From: Botryosphaeria dothidea
Taxonomy: Eukaryota > Ascomycota > Dothideomycetes > Botryosphaeriales > Botryosphaeriaceae
Assembly: GCA_011503125.2 (NCBI GenBank)
Contig: WWBZ02000033.1
Location: 1,984,001-2,048,000 of the forward strand
Direction: 5' to 3'
DNA length: 64,000 nucleotides
A model generated the notes under the pieces. The model was not told the DNA's origin, ran no database searches, and was given only the letters and a program-made list of their open reading frames with translations. The position numbers and the translations under genes are program-made. Positions 22,201 to 34,365 of this stretch are shown here, piece after piece. Each line of letters opens with the position of its first letter. Within the stretch, counting starts at the first letter, position 1.

Positions 22201-22850
22201 TGTTCCTTCTTCTGTGCCTCGATCTTTGCCTTCCACAGCTGTGTCCTCTTCAGTCGCTCTGCTTGCTTGCGAGCTTCGGCGCTCTCGGCTTCCGACGCCT
22301 GGGGGTCGGCGGGGGCGGACGACGGCGGGACCTGGATATTCAGCATCATTCATATCTGTCGCAGTAGAAGAAGGGCGAGACTCACATCTGAAGGCTTTGT
22401 AGCTTCCCTGGATCTAGCGGGGCTAGGTTCCCGTTTGGCAGTGCGCCTCGAGTCTGTAGAGTCGTCGCGACGCCTCCTTGCCCGATCGCGGGAGTCGTCA
22501 CGGCGGCGGTGGTCGCGAGGCGGCGAGCGGTCGCGCGGCCGCTTTGGATCACGGGAGCGATCGCGGTGGGGGCGGTAGCTACGGTCGTCACGGCCGCCAT
22601 AGCGACGGTCTCGGGAGCGGTCACGACGCGGAGGTTCATAGTAGTCGCGGTCGCGGTCGCGGTCGCGCCTCTGCAGCTCATGGTCAGTTCTTGTGCAGAG
22701 GGTGAAGTGATGAGGGGTGCATCTTACAGGCGGGCTGCGCGAGCGTCGGCGATCACGGTACGAGTCGCCTCTGCTGGAGTACCGATCGTCGTGGCGGCGG
22801 TACTTGTGTGAACCTACGGGAGTTGGTGAGCGAGTTGATGGCCGAGCCAT
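19224..22850 (-). CDS. PRP5: Pre-mRNA-splicing DEAD-box ATP-dependent RNA helicase Prp5
   Basis: Prp5 remodels U2 snRNP and proofreads the branch-site pairing when the prespliceosome forms in the nucleus. Four exons (22850-22728, 22670-22386, 22331-20407, 20355-19224) give 1154 residues; introns are 51-57 nt. Exons 1-2 encode an Arg/Asp/Ser-rich N-terminus with RDRDRDRD and many SR/RS dipeptides. The Prp5-specific acidic motif DPLDAFM lies near residue 407. The helicase core then runs from the Q motif (EPTSIQSQ) through AKTGSGKT (about 570-577), [40 protein letters not shown] and [12 protein letters not shown]. The C-terminus has a Lys/Glu-rich stretch and a KH-like segment ([14 protein letters not shown].. 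to RELTRLL). The start at 22850 was preferred over the ATG near 22349, which would drop the RS domain and sits inside an intron in this model. It diverges from ERB1. Confidence 0.95.
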
Positions 22851-23211
22851 GGCAACGAGCCCGGAGGCGCTGTGAGCCGTACGGGTGCTGTGCAATTGAT
22901 ATGAGCAGCGGGCACAACAGTGTAAAGGTTGCGTTGTTGTCGCGGCGGCCACAAGAGGAGGGGTGGCTGTAAGAGCAGTGGGTAGCAGCTGGCAAGCCAA
23001 GTGACGCGGGAGCAAGAAGTTGTGAGGAGCGCCGCCGCGGCTCATGCGCACTAGCGCGCCGATCGCTCACGGAAAGGCCAGTTTTTCCGCTCCTTGATAA
23101 GCCGATAAGCAAAAAAGTTGCGGCTTTGCCGATGCGCAGCTCTGTTCCCAAAGTTTTTGCGAAGTTCCTGTGTTGCTTGTTCGCGAGACCTGTTCGGTCG
23201 CACCTGCAATC
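22851..23211. promoter_or_regulatory. Divergent promoter region, PRP5 / ERB1
   Basis: 361 bp separate the two start codons, so both core promoters lie here. The arrangement pairs a splicing gene with a ribosome-assembly gene and may allow co-expression. No sequence-specific site is identified. Confidence 0.6.
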
Positions 23212-25611
23212 ATGCCCTCAATTATACAGAGCAGAAAGCGCAAAGCCATTACCCGCGACGTTACACCCCCGGAAGATGCAGCCTCTGGCGATGAGTTCCA
23301 GGGCGGCAAGCTTGAAGGGATCCTATCCCAGAGCGATGACGAGTCCGACAACAGTGTGAGCGAGGAGGAGGATGACAGCGAAGAAGAGGAGGAAGAAGAG
23401 GAAGAGGAAGAGGAGGAAGAGCTCGACAGCGACGAGATTCCCTCGTCCGAGGACGAAGATGATATCCGCGATCAAATAAGGAGCCTGAAGAGCGCAGAAG
23501 ACAATACCAACGGCCATTCCACGCAAACAAACGACGAAGAAGATATCAGAATGCAGTCAGCATCCCCTGAGGTCCCTGAGTACGGCTTTCAGAAGCTCGA
23601 GAAGAACTACAAGGTCACGACGGACGCAAACGGCAACCCTCGTTACATCTATCAAGAGATCGAGGCAGGGTACGACTCCGACGACTCCGACGCGGCGGGT
23701 GGTCAAAAGAATACTATCGGCGATATTCCTCTATCCTTCTACGACTCGTATCCCCACATTGGCTACGACATCAACGGAAAGAAAATAATGCGCCCTGCGA
23801 AGGGCGAGGCGTTGGATGCTCTACTTGACAGCATAGAGATACCGAAGGGATGGACTGGTCTGACCGACCCAGCGACTGGCAAGCCTCTGCAGCTTAGTCG
23901 AGAAGAGCTGGAGGTCCTGAAGCAGGTCACGCGCAACGAAGCCCCGGCTGATGGCTATGATCCCTATCCAGACATGATTGAGTACTTTACGGGCAAGGAG
24001 GAGATCATGCCGTTGAGCGCTGCGCCTGAGCCCAAGAGACGATTTGTTCCATCAAAACACGAGGCTAAGCGGGTCATGAAGATTGTCAAAGCCATTAAGG
24101 AAGGTCGGATACAGCCCTACAGACCGCCAGAGGAACGCAAAGAGGAGGATCCGTCCATCAAGAAGTATGATCTGTGGGCAGATGAAGCACCGCGATCAGA
24201 CCACTCTATGCATCTTCCTGCCCCTAAGCTTCCGCCACCAATCCACGAGGAGAGCTATCACCCACCGCTTGAGTACCTGCCCGACAGAAAGGAGAAGAAA
24301 TCATGGGAAACGCAGGACGAGGAGGACAGGGAACGAGAATACCTTCCAACTGATTTCGGTGCTCTTCGAAAGGTTCCTGGCTATGATCGATTCGTCAAGG
24401 AGAAATTTGAGAGATGCCTGGATCTGTATCTTGCGCCTCGTGTGAGGAGGAGCAAACTCAACATCGACCCCGAGTCATTGCTACCCAAATTGCCGAGTCC
24501 GGACGAACTCAGGCCCTTTCCTACTACTTGCGCAACAGTCTTCCGCGGGCATGAAGGCCGTGTACGCAGTCTTGCTGTGGACCCGAGCGGACGATTCGTT
24601 GCAAGCGGAGGGGATGACGGCTGTGTCAAGATTTGGCACATTCTCACGGGAAGGCAGGAATGGAGTGCGAAGCTTTCAGACGAGGAAGCAGTCAATGTTG
24701 TCAGGTGGCGCCCCGGCCAGGATGCTGTTATTCTCGCAGCAGCTGCTGGTGAGAGCGTCTACCTGACAGTGCCGTTCGGGCTGTCCATCGTGACCCCGGA
24801 CGTTGAGCAATCCAGCCGTGAGCTGCTTGACGCGGGCTGGGGATACGCTGCATCAAATCCGTTAAAGCACACTACTGCAGATGGCGCGCCGAAAGCACCG
24901 CCTGCCAAATGGAGTCGGCCCGGATCCCGACTTGAGGAGCAGGGAGTGCTTGTCCAGACTACCGTTCGATCAACAGTGAAGGTGATCAATTGGCACAGGC
25001 GTGGAGAATATTTCGCAACCGTTTCCCCACAGGGCCAAAGCAGCGCGGTGGCAATCCACACTCTGTCGAAACATCTAACGCAGCTCCCGTTCCGCAAGCT
25101 GAAGGGATTGGCTCAGACAGCGCAGTTCCACCCGTCCAAGCCCATCTTCTTCGTTGCAACGCAGAGAACAATTCGTAGCTACGATCTCGCCAAGCAGGAG
25201 CTTCTCAAGATTCTGCAGCCCGGCGCTCGGTGGATTTCGTCCTTCGACGTGCATCCTGGCGGCGACAACCTCATTGTCGGATCATATGACAAGCGCTTGC
25301 TCTGGCATGACCTCGACTTGTCGAACAAGCCATACAAGACACTGCGATACCACAAGAAGGCAATTCGCTCAGTGCGCTTCCACCAGGGCGGACTACCCCT
25401 GTTTGCGGACGCCAGCGATGATGGTAGCTTGCAGATCTTCCACGGCATGGTGGTGGGCGACCTGATGGAGAACGCGACTATAGTGCCGCTTAAGGTCCTT
25501 CGAGGTCACCAGGTCAAGAAGGAATTGGGAGTTTTGGATGTGGATTGGCACCCGCGACAGCCGTGGTGCATGAGTGCTGGAGCGGATGGGACATGCAGAC
25601 TTTGGAATTAG
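23212..25611 (+). CDS. ERB1: Ribosome biogenesis protein Erb1 (BOP1 family)
   Basis: Erb1 forms the nucleolar complex with Nop7 (PES1) and Ytm1 (WDR12) needed for 27S pre-rRNA processing and 60S subunit assembly. A single exon encodes 799 residues from ATG 23212 ([20 protein letters not shown]). An uninterrupted run of Glu residues within an acidic region near residues 55-85 precedes the BOP1 N-terminal domain, seen in [26 protein letters not shown] and [23 protein letters not shown]40 repeats begin near [20 protein letters not shown] and run to the end ([15 protein letters not shown]). The length is close to yeast Erb1 (807 residues). The lack of introns is unusual beside its multi-intron neighbours but plausible. 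Confidence 0.96.
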   Translation: MPSIIQSRKRKAITRDVTPPEDAASGDEFQGGKLEGILSQSDDESDNSVSEEEDDSEEEEEEEEEEEEEELDSDEIPSSEDEDDIRDQIRSLKSAEDNTNGHSTQTNDEEDIRMQSASPEVPEYGFQKLEKNYKVTTDANGNPRYIYQEIEAGYDSDDSDAAGGQKNTIGDIPLSFYDSYPHIGYDINGKKIMRPAKGEALDALLDSIEIPKGWTGLTDPATGKPLQLSREELEVLKQVTRNEAPADGYDPYPDMIEYFTGKEEIMPLSAAPEPKRRFVPSKHEAKRVMKIVKAIKEGRIQPYRPPEERKEEDPSIKKYDLWADEAPRSDHSMHLPAPKLPPPIHEESYHPPLEYLPDRKEKKSWETQDEEDREREYLPTDFGALRKVPGYDRFVKEKFERCLDLYLAPRVRRSKLNIDPESLLPKLPSPDELRPFPTTCATVFRGHEGRVRSLAVDPSGRFVASGGDDGCVKIWHILTGRQEWSAKLSDEEAVNVVRWRPGQDAVILAAAAGESVYLTVPFGLSIVTPDVEQSSRELLDAGWGYAASNPLKHTTADGAPKAPPAKWSRPGSRLEEQGVLVQTTVRSTVKVINWHRRGEYFATVSPQGQSSAVAIHTLSKHLTQLPFRKLKGLAQTAQFHPSKPIFFVATQRTIRSYDLAKQELLKILQPGARWISSFDVHPGGDNLIVGSYDKRLLWHDLDLSNKPYKTLRYHKKAIRSVRFHQGGLPLFADASDDGSLQIFHGMVVGDLMENATIVPLKVLRGHQVKKELGVLDVDWHPRQPWCMSAGADGTCRLWN

Positions 25612-26113
25612 ACAGCAAAAGCGGGCGCATTACGCGCGCAGTTATCTATCAGCACTAATTTTTCTGGCACCCGAGCCATTTTCGTATCTATCAAGAAGGG
25701 TCCTTGATTGATCGTCGAAGCACGAGCATGTAGGGCAGCATCTCATAGGGGCTGCCTGAAATGGTGGTGATTCGTGCGGCCTAGGGCGACCGGTCGGCTC
25801 TGGCGTAGCGGAAGCTTAGCTGTGCGGCGAGCAGCCAATGAATGCCCCGATATCAACCCACGTTCTCCATCCGTGCTTCAGGGTTCCAGGACCTGGGTTC
25901 GGGGCGAAGGCCAGCAGCTTGCGCGCGCTCTCAAACCAATCATTAGGAGCACGCGACCAGTTTTAACATGAATGTCGATATGCCGTGCGAAGCGGTTCTC
26001 CCGCATTCATATGCTTGCTTGACCCGCAGGAATCCTGCTACCTTGACGCTTTGTTCGCTGCCCAGCTGCCTCCCAGGCTGTTACTCTCGTTGAACTGCTC
26101 TCCTCTGCTGAAG
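25612..26113. other. Intergenic, upstream of the bHLH gene
   Basis: A 502-bp spacer with the ERB1 3' flank and the bHLH promoter. The region just before 26114 is CT-rich, as is common at fungal transcription starts. Confidence 0.45.
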
Positions 26114-27570
26114 ATGCCTCGCCCGACTCTGCCGCCCACGCCTGCAGCCTCGACCGACATCCCTGGCAAAGCAGACTCTGGCATCGCACACGATCCCTCA
26201 TGGGTCTTGCCACCAGCCGCTCTGAGCGATCGCAGCAGAGGTAGCGTAAGCTCCTCCAGTATCGCCTCCTGCAATGCTTCCGACTCCTCCTATCACCCTC
26301 CGTCCCCTGTGCCGTCAAAGCAGCCCTCCATTTCCGCGACTCAGACGTCTCCTTCCAACCCAAGGAAACGCTCTGCCAATGGAGCAAATGCCACGCAGGA
26401 TGACTACAATCTTCCTCCGCCTCCGACGCGGTTACGCAAGATCATTCAGATGAAACCGAAAGAAGAGAAGAGTGTCGTGCAAGAGCAGGGGACACAAGCA
26501 GGCGATGCTGCTGCGACATCTGGAGCTGCGACGAAAGGAAAGGGCTCTGGGGGCCGCGGCAAGAAGCAGAACAACGGCAGCACCGCAGCTGGGAGAAAGA
26601 TTGCTCGTAAGACTGCGCATAGCCTCATCGAGCGCCGGAGACGCTCGAAAATGAATGAGGAGTTTGGCGTGCTGAAGGACATGATCCCGGCATGTGCCGG
26701 GCAGGAGATGCACAAGCTTGCGATTCTCCAGGTGAGTTGCGCCTACGTCATCTATCACTCCACCACCTTGCGCGTCTCCAAGTGTATACGCTGCAGTCTT
26801 TGACTCGCGGTCCCTTGCTCTTACGTTCTTGGCCGGCTGCACGTCAGAAATTAAGCTTCAACGGCACTTGGCTGACGACGATGTCTTAGGCAAGCATCGA
26901 ATACATGCGTTACCTTGAGCGCTGTGTTGCCGAGTTGAAAGCAGCAAACCGAGCAAAGTACTCCCCTGAGTCACCTAAACAGCAGGTGTCAGCAGAAACA
27001 ACATCATGGATTCCGCCAAACACCATGGACGATGAGGAAGACTCTGCGGATGACCAGGATGAAGACATGTCCGATGCCGTCTCCCCTACCACGGCAACAA
27101 CCCCGAATGCACAGGCTGTACAGGCCCCATACCCAGGTCCGCCTTCCAGCACTACATCACCTACTATATACCCCGCAGACCGGGGTCACTTCTCCGCACA
27201 TACCTCTCCGGCTATTTTCCCTGCGGATGGAAGCCACAGACGCCTCAGCTCGCTGAACACATCGCCGAACATCTTCGGTTTGCCTGGTGGACACCACAAC
27301 CATCCATTCTCGGCGCACTCGAACACGACATCTCCTTCAATCCTTCCGTCTCCTTCGGTTGTGGGCCAGCCTGAGAGCATGTCCAGACACCAAAGCTTTG
27401 CATTGACAAGCCCGGCTCTGGGGCCACAGCCGGATTCCCGGGAGGATCACGAAGCGACGGCGGCGCTGTTGATGCTGAACAGCGATCGGAGAACGTGGAG
27501 CGGGGCGAATTCGAAGGCGTCGACGCCTGTGTCACGAGGGATGAGCGTGAAGGATCTATTGAGCGGCTGA
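26114..27570 (+). CDS. bHLH transcription factor
   Basis: Exons 26114-26731 and 26890-27570 join in phase 0 over a 158-nt GTGAGT..CTTAG intron, giving 432 residues. The N-terminal 150 residues are Ser/Pro/Thr-rich with a basic KKQNNGSTAAGRKIARK stretch. The bHLH domain reads TAHSLIERRRRSKMNEEF (basic region with His, Glu and Arg at the E-box-contact positions), then LKDMIP, a loop, and HKLAILQ-ASIEYMRYLERCVAELK, the intron lying inside helix 2. The C-terminal half has an acidic patch (MDDEEDSADDQDEDMSD) and several TSPxIxP-type repeats with many SP/TP sites. These suggest dimer binding to CANNTG elements and possible control by proline-directed kinases; the target genes are unknown. Confidence 0.88.
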
Positions 27571-28529
27571 GCGGCGCAGCTGCACTCGTCTTGATTACTG
27601 TTGTTCTTTCGGGTCCGCGACGCCACGGCGCTTGTCGTTTGCTGCTGGGTCCCACTTGCATCGGCGGCATTTTGGGGTTACTCCACCGATTCCCTAGAGG
27701 GGCTTGCTAGAGCTCTGGAATTCGAGACACGAGACTGCATTTTGCACGGTTTACGGAATGGGGATGGGTTCGGATCAAAAAAAGTCATGGATCTGAGTTG
27801 TTCTCATTGGCATCGTTCTGCAATTTTCGGGTCGTATTTCCGTAGGCATGCGCGCGAGTAATGTCGCATGCACCAGAGCTACAAGCCCAGGCGTCTTAAT
27901 GGGGTTACGTCCAGATGCAAGAATAATTGCGGTCATATATGGGGTCATTTGTATGTATATGCAAGCGGTTAAGTTTCTGTCGGCACGGGGATGCGGTGGA
28001 CGGGTACTGGGCAATAAGTAGACAGGAATATGGGCCGGCGGGCTAATGACAGGCGGATCGACGGGCTTCCTGACATCACGGAACGTGGGGTCGTCTGCAT
28101 TAGCCGTCTTCCAGAACGACGCGCGCAAGTTCGAGGCGTCGGCCGTTTGCTCAAATGCGGACCTTGGCAGGAGTCCAGGAAACCGATCCTTCAAGGCCTC
28201 AGCGCTCAAGTCAGAGGAGTCGGTTGATTCGAATCGTGCTGCCGCGTGCTTAGCGACGGCAGACGGGCTGCTTGCGCCGCAGCCAGCCCAGAGGCCAGCC
28301 CGGCGCCCCAGCTGCCCAGCTCCAGCTCCAGCTCGCGCGTCCCTGCCCGTACCTTACCTACTGCCCACGAACCTTTAAACCACCCCAGCCTTCCCCAGCC
28401 CATCGCATCCCCCAGCTTCCGCCCGCTCCCCCGCGACCTCGCATCCTCGAGCTCCGCGAGCTCCGCCTGATCTGCGTGCTGCCAAAGCCACATGCTTGAC
28501 GTCCGCCGCGCGCGGCTCCGAGCAGTGGG
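27571..28529. other. Intergenic between the bHLH and WD40 genes
   Basis: A 959-bp spacer. The part at 28250-28500 is CT-rich on the plus strand, like a fungal promoter and leader for the gene at 28530. No other gene is supported. Confidence 0.45.
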
Positions 28530-31500
28530 ATGGGGCGCAACGCGCGCAAGCGTATCTCATACGGTAACCGACCCTTGCTTGGGCTGCCCGGTTACACGCC
28601 TGCCAGCACCAACTGACCCCTCCCAGTCTTGCCTCTCGCCAACTCCGCCGGTGGCCATCGCCTCGGTGTCAATGGCCTTGCTGTAGATCCCTACAACTCC
28701 ATTCTGTACGTCATCCCCCTCCCCCGCCCGCTTCGTCCGCCGCTGCTGACCCGCAGCCCGCAACAGCTACTCCGGTGGCAGGGACGGCGTCATCTGCGCC
28801 TGGGACCTGCACCTCGACCTCCGCCCTGCCCAGGAGCGCGAAGGCTATGGCTCGCTCGCCGGCCTCGACGATGCGCCGCCAGCCCCGAAGCCCGCGACAA
28901 CGTTCCGGCAGCAGGTGCAGGCGCATACGCACTGGATCAACGACCTCACACTCGCTCAGAACAACGAAGCCTTAGTCTCCGCCTCGTCCGACATCAGCGT
29001 GAAGGTTTGGCGCCCCGCCGCCCAAGACACCGTGCCGCCGCAGACCATCGGCCTGCATAGCGACTATGTCAAGTGCCTAGCGAGCCCCAGTCCCACCGCC
29101 AATTGGGTCGCCTCCGGTGGCCTCGACCGCAAGATAAATCTGTGGGATCTCAATGGTGCTGGCAAGACGTTGCAGATTGCCGTCGGCGAGGACGAGAGCA
29201 CCGCCAAGGGGTCTGTCTATGCGCTGGCCGCTACCAACTCGATGGTTGCCGGCGGTGGTCCCGAGAGCATCGTCCGGATCTGGGACTCGAGGTCGGGCAA
29301 GCGCATCACCAAATTTGTGGGACACACGGACAACATTCGAGATATCCTCATCGCCAAGGAGGGTGACACCATCATGACGGCTTCGTCCGACCAGACGGTC
29401 AAGGTGTGGTCCATGACGGCGGGTAGGTGCATGTACACCTTGACCATGCACAACGATAGCGTGTGGTCGCTGTACTCGGACCACCCTCAGCTGTCAGTCT
29501 TCTATTCAAGTGACCGCTCCGGAGTCGTCGCCAAGACGGATGTGAGAGGGTGCATAGAGATGGACGAAGGATTATCGGTAGCCGTGTGCCAGGAACATGG
29601 GGGCGTAAGCAAGATCGCCGTGGGAGGCGACTTTGTTTGGACTGCGACCTCAAGCTCCAGCATAAATCGCTGGCAAGACGTCAACACGGAGGCCGATGTC
29701 CAGTTGCCGGAATACAAAACCCATCGCCTGAGCTCCGCCACAACCCGCACACGCATACCTTCTCCGACGTCTCCGACGAGCCCGCCGCCTGTGTCCATGG
29801 CGCCGCCGCAAGAGAAGATTCCCAGGAACGCACTTTTGCGAATGTCGAACGCCGCGTCTTTCCACCTGTTCCGTGACCGTGATCAGGAATCTTCAACTTT
29901 ACATTCCTCAGCGAGCTTGAGAAAGCCGGTGGATTTAGCCGAAGACGAGACGAAGGGCCCAACGCCGATGAGAGCATTGCCGGATTTCTCCATCGAGGGG
30001 CAGAACGGTCTAATTAAGCATTTCTTGTTGAATGATAGGAGACGAGTTCTCACGCTCGATACTGCTGGGGAAGCTATGCTGTGGGACCTATTGCAATGTG
30101 TGCCGATCAAGTCTTTTGGCAAGCGTCATCTTGAAGATGTTGCTCCGGAGGTCAATACCACGGAAACAGTTGCTCACTGGTGCGCCGTGGATACTAGGAC
30201 TGGTAGTTTGACCTGCGTGCTTGAGGAAAATTACTGCTTTGATGCGGAGATGTATGCGGATGAGCTTCACTTGGAAGAGACGATTGATTTTAGGGAAGAT
30301 CAGAGAAGTGAGACCCAACCGCCTTCGTGCAAATTCAACAATACTGACTCTGCGCAGTCAATCTTGGAAAGTGGATATTACGATACCTATTTGCCAATCT
30401 CATTGATGAGGAAATCAAGAGGGACGAAGCTTTCCGGCTACAGATACTTCAAGAAAAGAAGCAACAGCGCAAGACGCCTGGTACTATCGAGATTCCTGAA
30501 GCCAACATGAATGGTTGGAAAGAGGGTTCCGCGCCTTCATCTGCAACGACATTGCGAGCAAACAATGGCTTCCACCTCCCAGTTACTACACCAGGACTCG
30601 CCATCGGTGTTGCAACTCCCGGAGTTATGGGTCATGGACACGCACACACTAATAGCAATCATTTGCCCCCGACCGCAGAGGAAGGAACGCAACTTGAACA
30701 AACGACTTCAGGTGGAAACAAGGAGAGGACTTCTGGAGACTACTTCTCAACAAGCCCACAACAACAGGCCGCGACTACTCCGAGTAGCGCCAGCCAACCC
30801 CGTAAATCGGGGGAAGAATCGGCAACGTCGCCGACTGATGGAGAGAAGGATTCTAAGGAAGGAACCATGTTTGGTCGCAAGTTCAAGATGTCCTTCGGTG
30901 GTATGAAAAAGTTGGGCCGGACACAGACCAACGAAGCCACCAGCAAGCCATCTATGGAGACACCTGTGGAGACACCAGAAGATTCCGATTCCCGAACTTC
31001 TAAGAGTGAAGATCGTGTCATCGAAGACAACCTTCTAGGAGTCATTCAGACTATTCGACACCGCTACGAAGACGAGCTTCAAGAGGGCGCACAGAATCTT
31101 ACATCTGCTATCACACCGAGTCTGGCGAACGAGACACCCGTCTTGAAACCACCGATTGGGACTTCGATTCTCATTCAAGAGGATAGGCCGGATTCTGGCG
31201 GTGTGGCGGATTTGTTCGAAGGAACCGTTGGTTCGCTGGGCCAGCAGGCGGACTTGATTGAGAAGGTGGCGCCGAAGTGGTTGGGTGAAGTGTTGCTCAA
31301 GGTACTGAACCAAGCACGTTTCTGGAAAATTCGAGCCATTGCTGACTATACTGCTACTAGAACACGATCCCGTTCAAGGAGATCGTCAAGGTCTCGTTTA
31401 TTCTTGAACCATACCAGAATCTGCTACCAGCAATCGCATCTGACGGGTATTTCCATGACTGTTACAGGCCGCACGGCAAAGGAGTCAAGCTAATATGGAG

Positions 31501-32048
31501 AATTAGAAACAACCGCCTGAACGCCAACCGCATGCTCCGTGCACGCAAAATCATGGCTTACATTGCCGAGCGCATCGAGCCGCAGCCAGAACAGCCAGAC
31601 CCGAACGCTCTCAAGCCAGAGGAGTATCTGGAGTTGTACTGCAATAATCAGGTATATACTGTCCCAGTCCTCGTTCCCCTCCACATTCCACTCCATAATT
31701 GGCCTTCAATGATTAACCTGCAGTCAGCTCATCCCTCCGACCATGACCCTCGCCACCATCCGCGCGCACGTCTGGCGCGGCGGCGGCGACGTCATCCTCT
31801 ACTACAAGGCCAACGGCCGCAAGGAGATTCAGCACATCCCGCCGGTTCCGCCCGAGGGCCCGCACCCGCCGTACGTGCCACCCGGCCAGCAGAGTATCCC
31901 GCTCAGCCCAGGAAGTGGTATGCAGGGCTTTGGTGCTTCGCCGCCGATGGGGCTGAGTCCCGGGTCGCCCGCGAGGAGCCCGAGGACGAGTGGGGAGGGA
32001 AGAGGAGCGCCGGGTTATGTGGATACGGGAAAGGCGATGCCGCCGTGA
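28530..32048 (+). CDS. WDR48/Bun107-type WD40 protein with DUF3337 domain
   Basis: Homologue of human WDR48 (UAF1) and fission yeast Bun107, which bind and activate ubiquitin-specific proteases. Seven exons (28530-28563, 28627-28705, 28767-30307, 30358-31301, 31361-31446, 31507-31651, 31728-32048) join in phase to 1049 residues. The start [12 protein letters not shown] leads into WD repeats: [86 protein letters not shown] long middle linker is Ser/Thr-rich. The C-terminal DUF3337 region includes [18 protein letters not shown] after the intron at 30308-30357, [20 protein letters not shown], and a ubiquitin-like end ([20 protein letters not shown]). The two long frames 28767-30510 and 30507-31493, which look like separate ORFs, are one gene once the 50-nt intron is removed. 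Confidence 0.93.
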
Positions 32049-34365
32049 TGGTAGGAATGAGGAGGGGGGTGTCAAGCTTGGATTGGTGAAGGGTTGCATC
32101 TTGTTGTTGGCTTGGCATGGTTAGTTGGTTTTGTGCGGGTGGTTGCACTTTTTTAGGGGCGGAGATACCACTGTCATGCACTTCTTGGGTGGGGTTCTTC
32201 GTCGTTGGAGGGATTTATAGCGGATGAGAGAGACGTCGCGAAAGGTGCTTTGCCCTTTCTTGGTTTCTTCATTGCTAGAGACGTTGATGGATTGATGAGG
32301 GGGAGAGATTGGGTTGGGTGAAGATTCAGTTCGTTGTATGATACTTCTTTATGGGAATGAGATGGGGATTCACTCAGCGGCAGAGTTCCTCTAGATGAAG
32401 CGTGGCTCTTTCCTATGATGCAGATTATGTGAGTTGGGTCGAAGAGATGTACATTCAAGTACTGCTTCGACTCCCCACGCGGATGCCCCCGGCACGGATT
32501 CATGACCGTCCTTTGACGCCATCACTTGCTGCAGTTTACCTCGCGCGTGAGGCTTTCGTGATAGGAACGTCTATTTGACTGTCTCGTACACCTTCTACTC
32601 TTGCTCGAGAATGCGGAGATCTATGTTGAAAAGAAGTCTTCACTTCTCCAGAGTCTGCCTCTTTCCCTCGTCAGCTTTGATGTCTTCGTCGCTTCCCACG
32701 AGCTGGCTGATGTCACAACGCACTATCGGACCTTGCAATGCTTAACCTGGAGCTGCGCTTGGGCTGCGGTGTCATGCTGGTCCTGACTGAATGGATGTCG
32801 GATGATGCATGAGTGGAGAGAAACGGAAAAGAAAGTGATACCGCCAACCAGCAAACCTGTGTGATGTAGAATTGCTTCGCGATCAATTAAAGGTGGTCTT
32901 CTTGAGGGCTGTTGCTGGCGGATATGTTGGTCGGCAGAGTGGTGTACGGGTTACAGAAAATCGCCCAAGGCAGACGAGGATGAAAATTCTGCTGTGAGGT
33001 ATGAATCTTCTGCGTCGCCATCTGTGGTCGTATGGATAAAATAGCCCGCAAGACGTGGAATGTCTTTCCAAGATCGGTGGAGTTGGGAACAGAGGATGAT
33101 CATGTGTTATCTCAACTCACTTTCCCGTGCGCACGTGTATCGTACATTGTGAGATCATGGTAAGCGTGCACGGGTCTTCAAGTAGATCTTCTATTCTTCT
33201 CATGTTCGTTGTCTAAGAGCTCAAAGTCCCAAGATTCTTCATTGGAACATTCATGCGAATTACTGTACTTCTGTGCTCTCTCAATAAACTTACGTTGTCA
33301 CGTTACAGCGGGAGGTCGAGGAACATGATCTTTAAAGTGCTTTCATCAAGCTAGAAACAGAGGTATACTCGTAGAAGGCATTGCTGCTTCATGCAATCCG
33401 ATGATGAAGATACGTCATATTAATCAAGGAGTTTTTTCGGCGCTGTCGAAATATTGTAGAATTGATGCTACGAATAGGGCTGTTTAATCATGAAAATAGC
33501 TTTCTCTGGCTTATAAGGGCCATCTTTCGTACAGCTTAAAGCAGTATGAAAGCAAATGCGATAAAAGAGAATAAGTTTTACTCGCTTTCCTCGTAGTAAG
33601 AGCCTCTGATCAGCTATGGCCTCGGCTGGGCGATCTGGCGGAAATAAAAGCAGGGCTAGATTAAGCTTGCGGCTGAAGCATACAAGGATCAGAAGTTAAC
33701 TTCCCGTCAACCGCCCAATTTGCAAACTTCATCGTGCCTACACTACCCGATGCGGTGGGATTTGAGCTCCGAGCCCCGATGCCGGGACCGTTTGTAAACA
33801 ACTCCATGCATCGACCCGGAAATCGGATGCTCTGTTCTGGGCAGTCGCAAGTTTATGGTTCGATCTTCATCTCACTTCTCTAGGAGCACATGGCAGATAT
33901 CAACCGAGGGCATTACGCTCCAGCAGGTCGCTAGAGTGACCTTCCCTGCTAGTTTCTTGTATTTGCAGCCTCAAGGAGTGTCAATTCTCACACCAAAGAT
34001 TTTCAGACTCCAGAAACATATTTTCATAGCTTTACGCGCTTGATATATCTCCGTATCTGTGTTCAGATGGCTCTGGAAACACACTTATGAGAGGACGTCT
34101 ACAGGTGTAGTGCAAGGGTCGTGGGTTTTGAGTCAGGACCATAGTGTTGAGTCCCTGCTCAAACATGCACTGATTCTCTGGTAGTATTGTCCTCAAGCCG
34201 CACTCAACAACAGTCAGGCTATATTGTTTTTCTCGATGCAAAACATTGTTCTCAGGCTGATAGTTGACGGTCTGAATACCAGTTTTAAAGACAAATCCAT
34301 CGGCGATCGCCAACGACAACAGGGGGTGGCTTTGAATATTCCTGAGGCAAGATAAAAATGAGGGA
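32049..34365. other. Gene-poor stretch entering the AT-richer region
   Basis: About 2.3 kb with no supported gene. It begins with the 3' flank of the WD40 gene and becomes visibly AT-richer after about 33 kb. A minus-strand frame at 34032-34472 (146 codons) has no recognisable motif. Confidence 0.45.

Noticed and set aside
19224..22349. PRP5 starting at the ATG near 22349
   Set aside because: That ATG lies in an intron of a model that adds the expected RS/RD-rich N-terminus with perfect phases and starts at 22850.
22640..22675. Short tandem repeat as CRISPR or satellite
   Set aside because: It is the hexamer-like codon run encoding RDRDRDRD in PRP5.
23370..23425. GA-rich tract as a structural DNA element
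   Set aside because: It is the coding sequence of the acidic run of ERB1.
28767..31493. Two separate genes, a WD40 protein and a second protein starting at 30507
   Set aside because: Removing the 50-nt intron 30308-30357 fuses them in frame into the known WDR48-type architecture.
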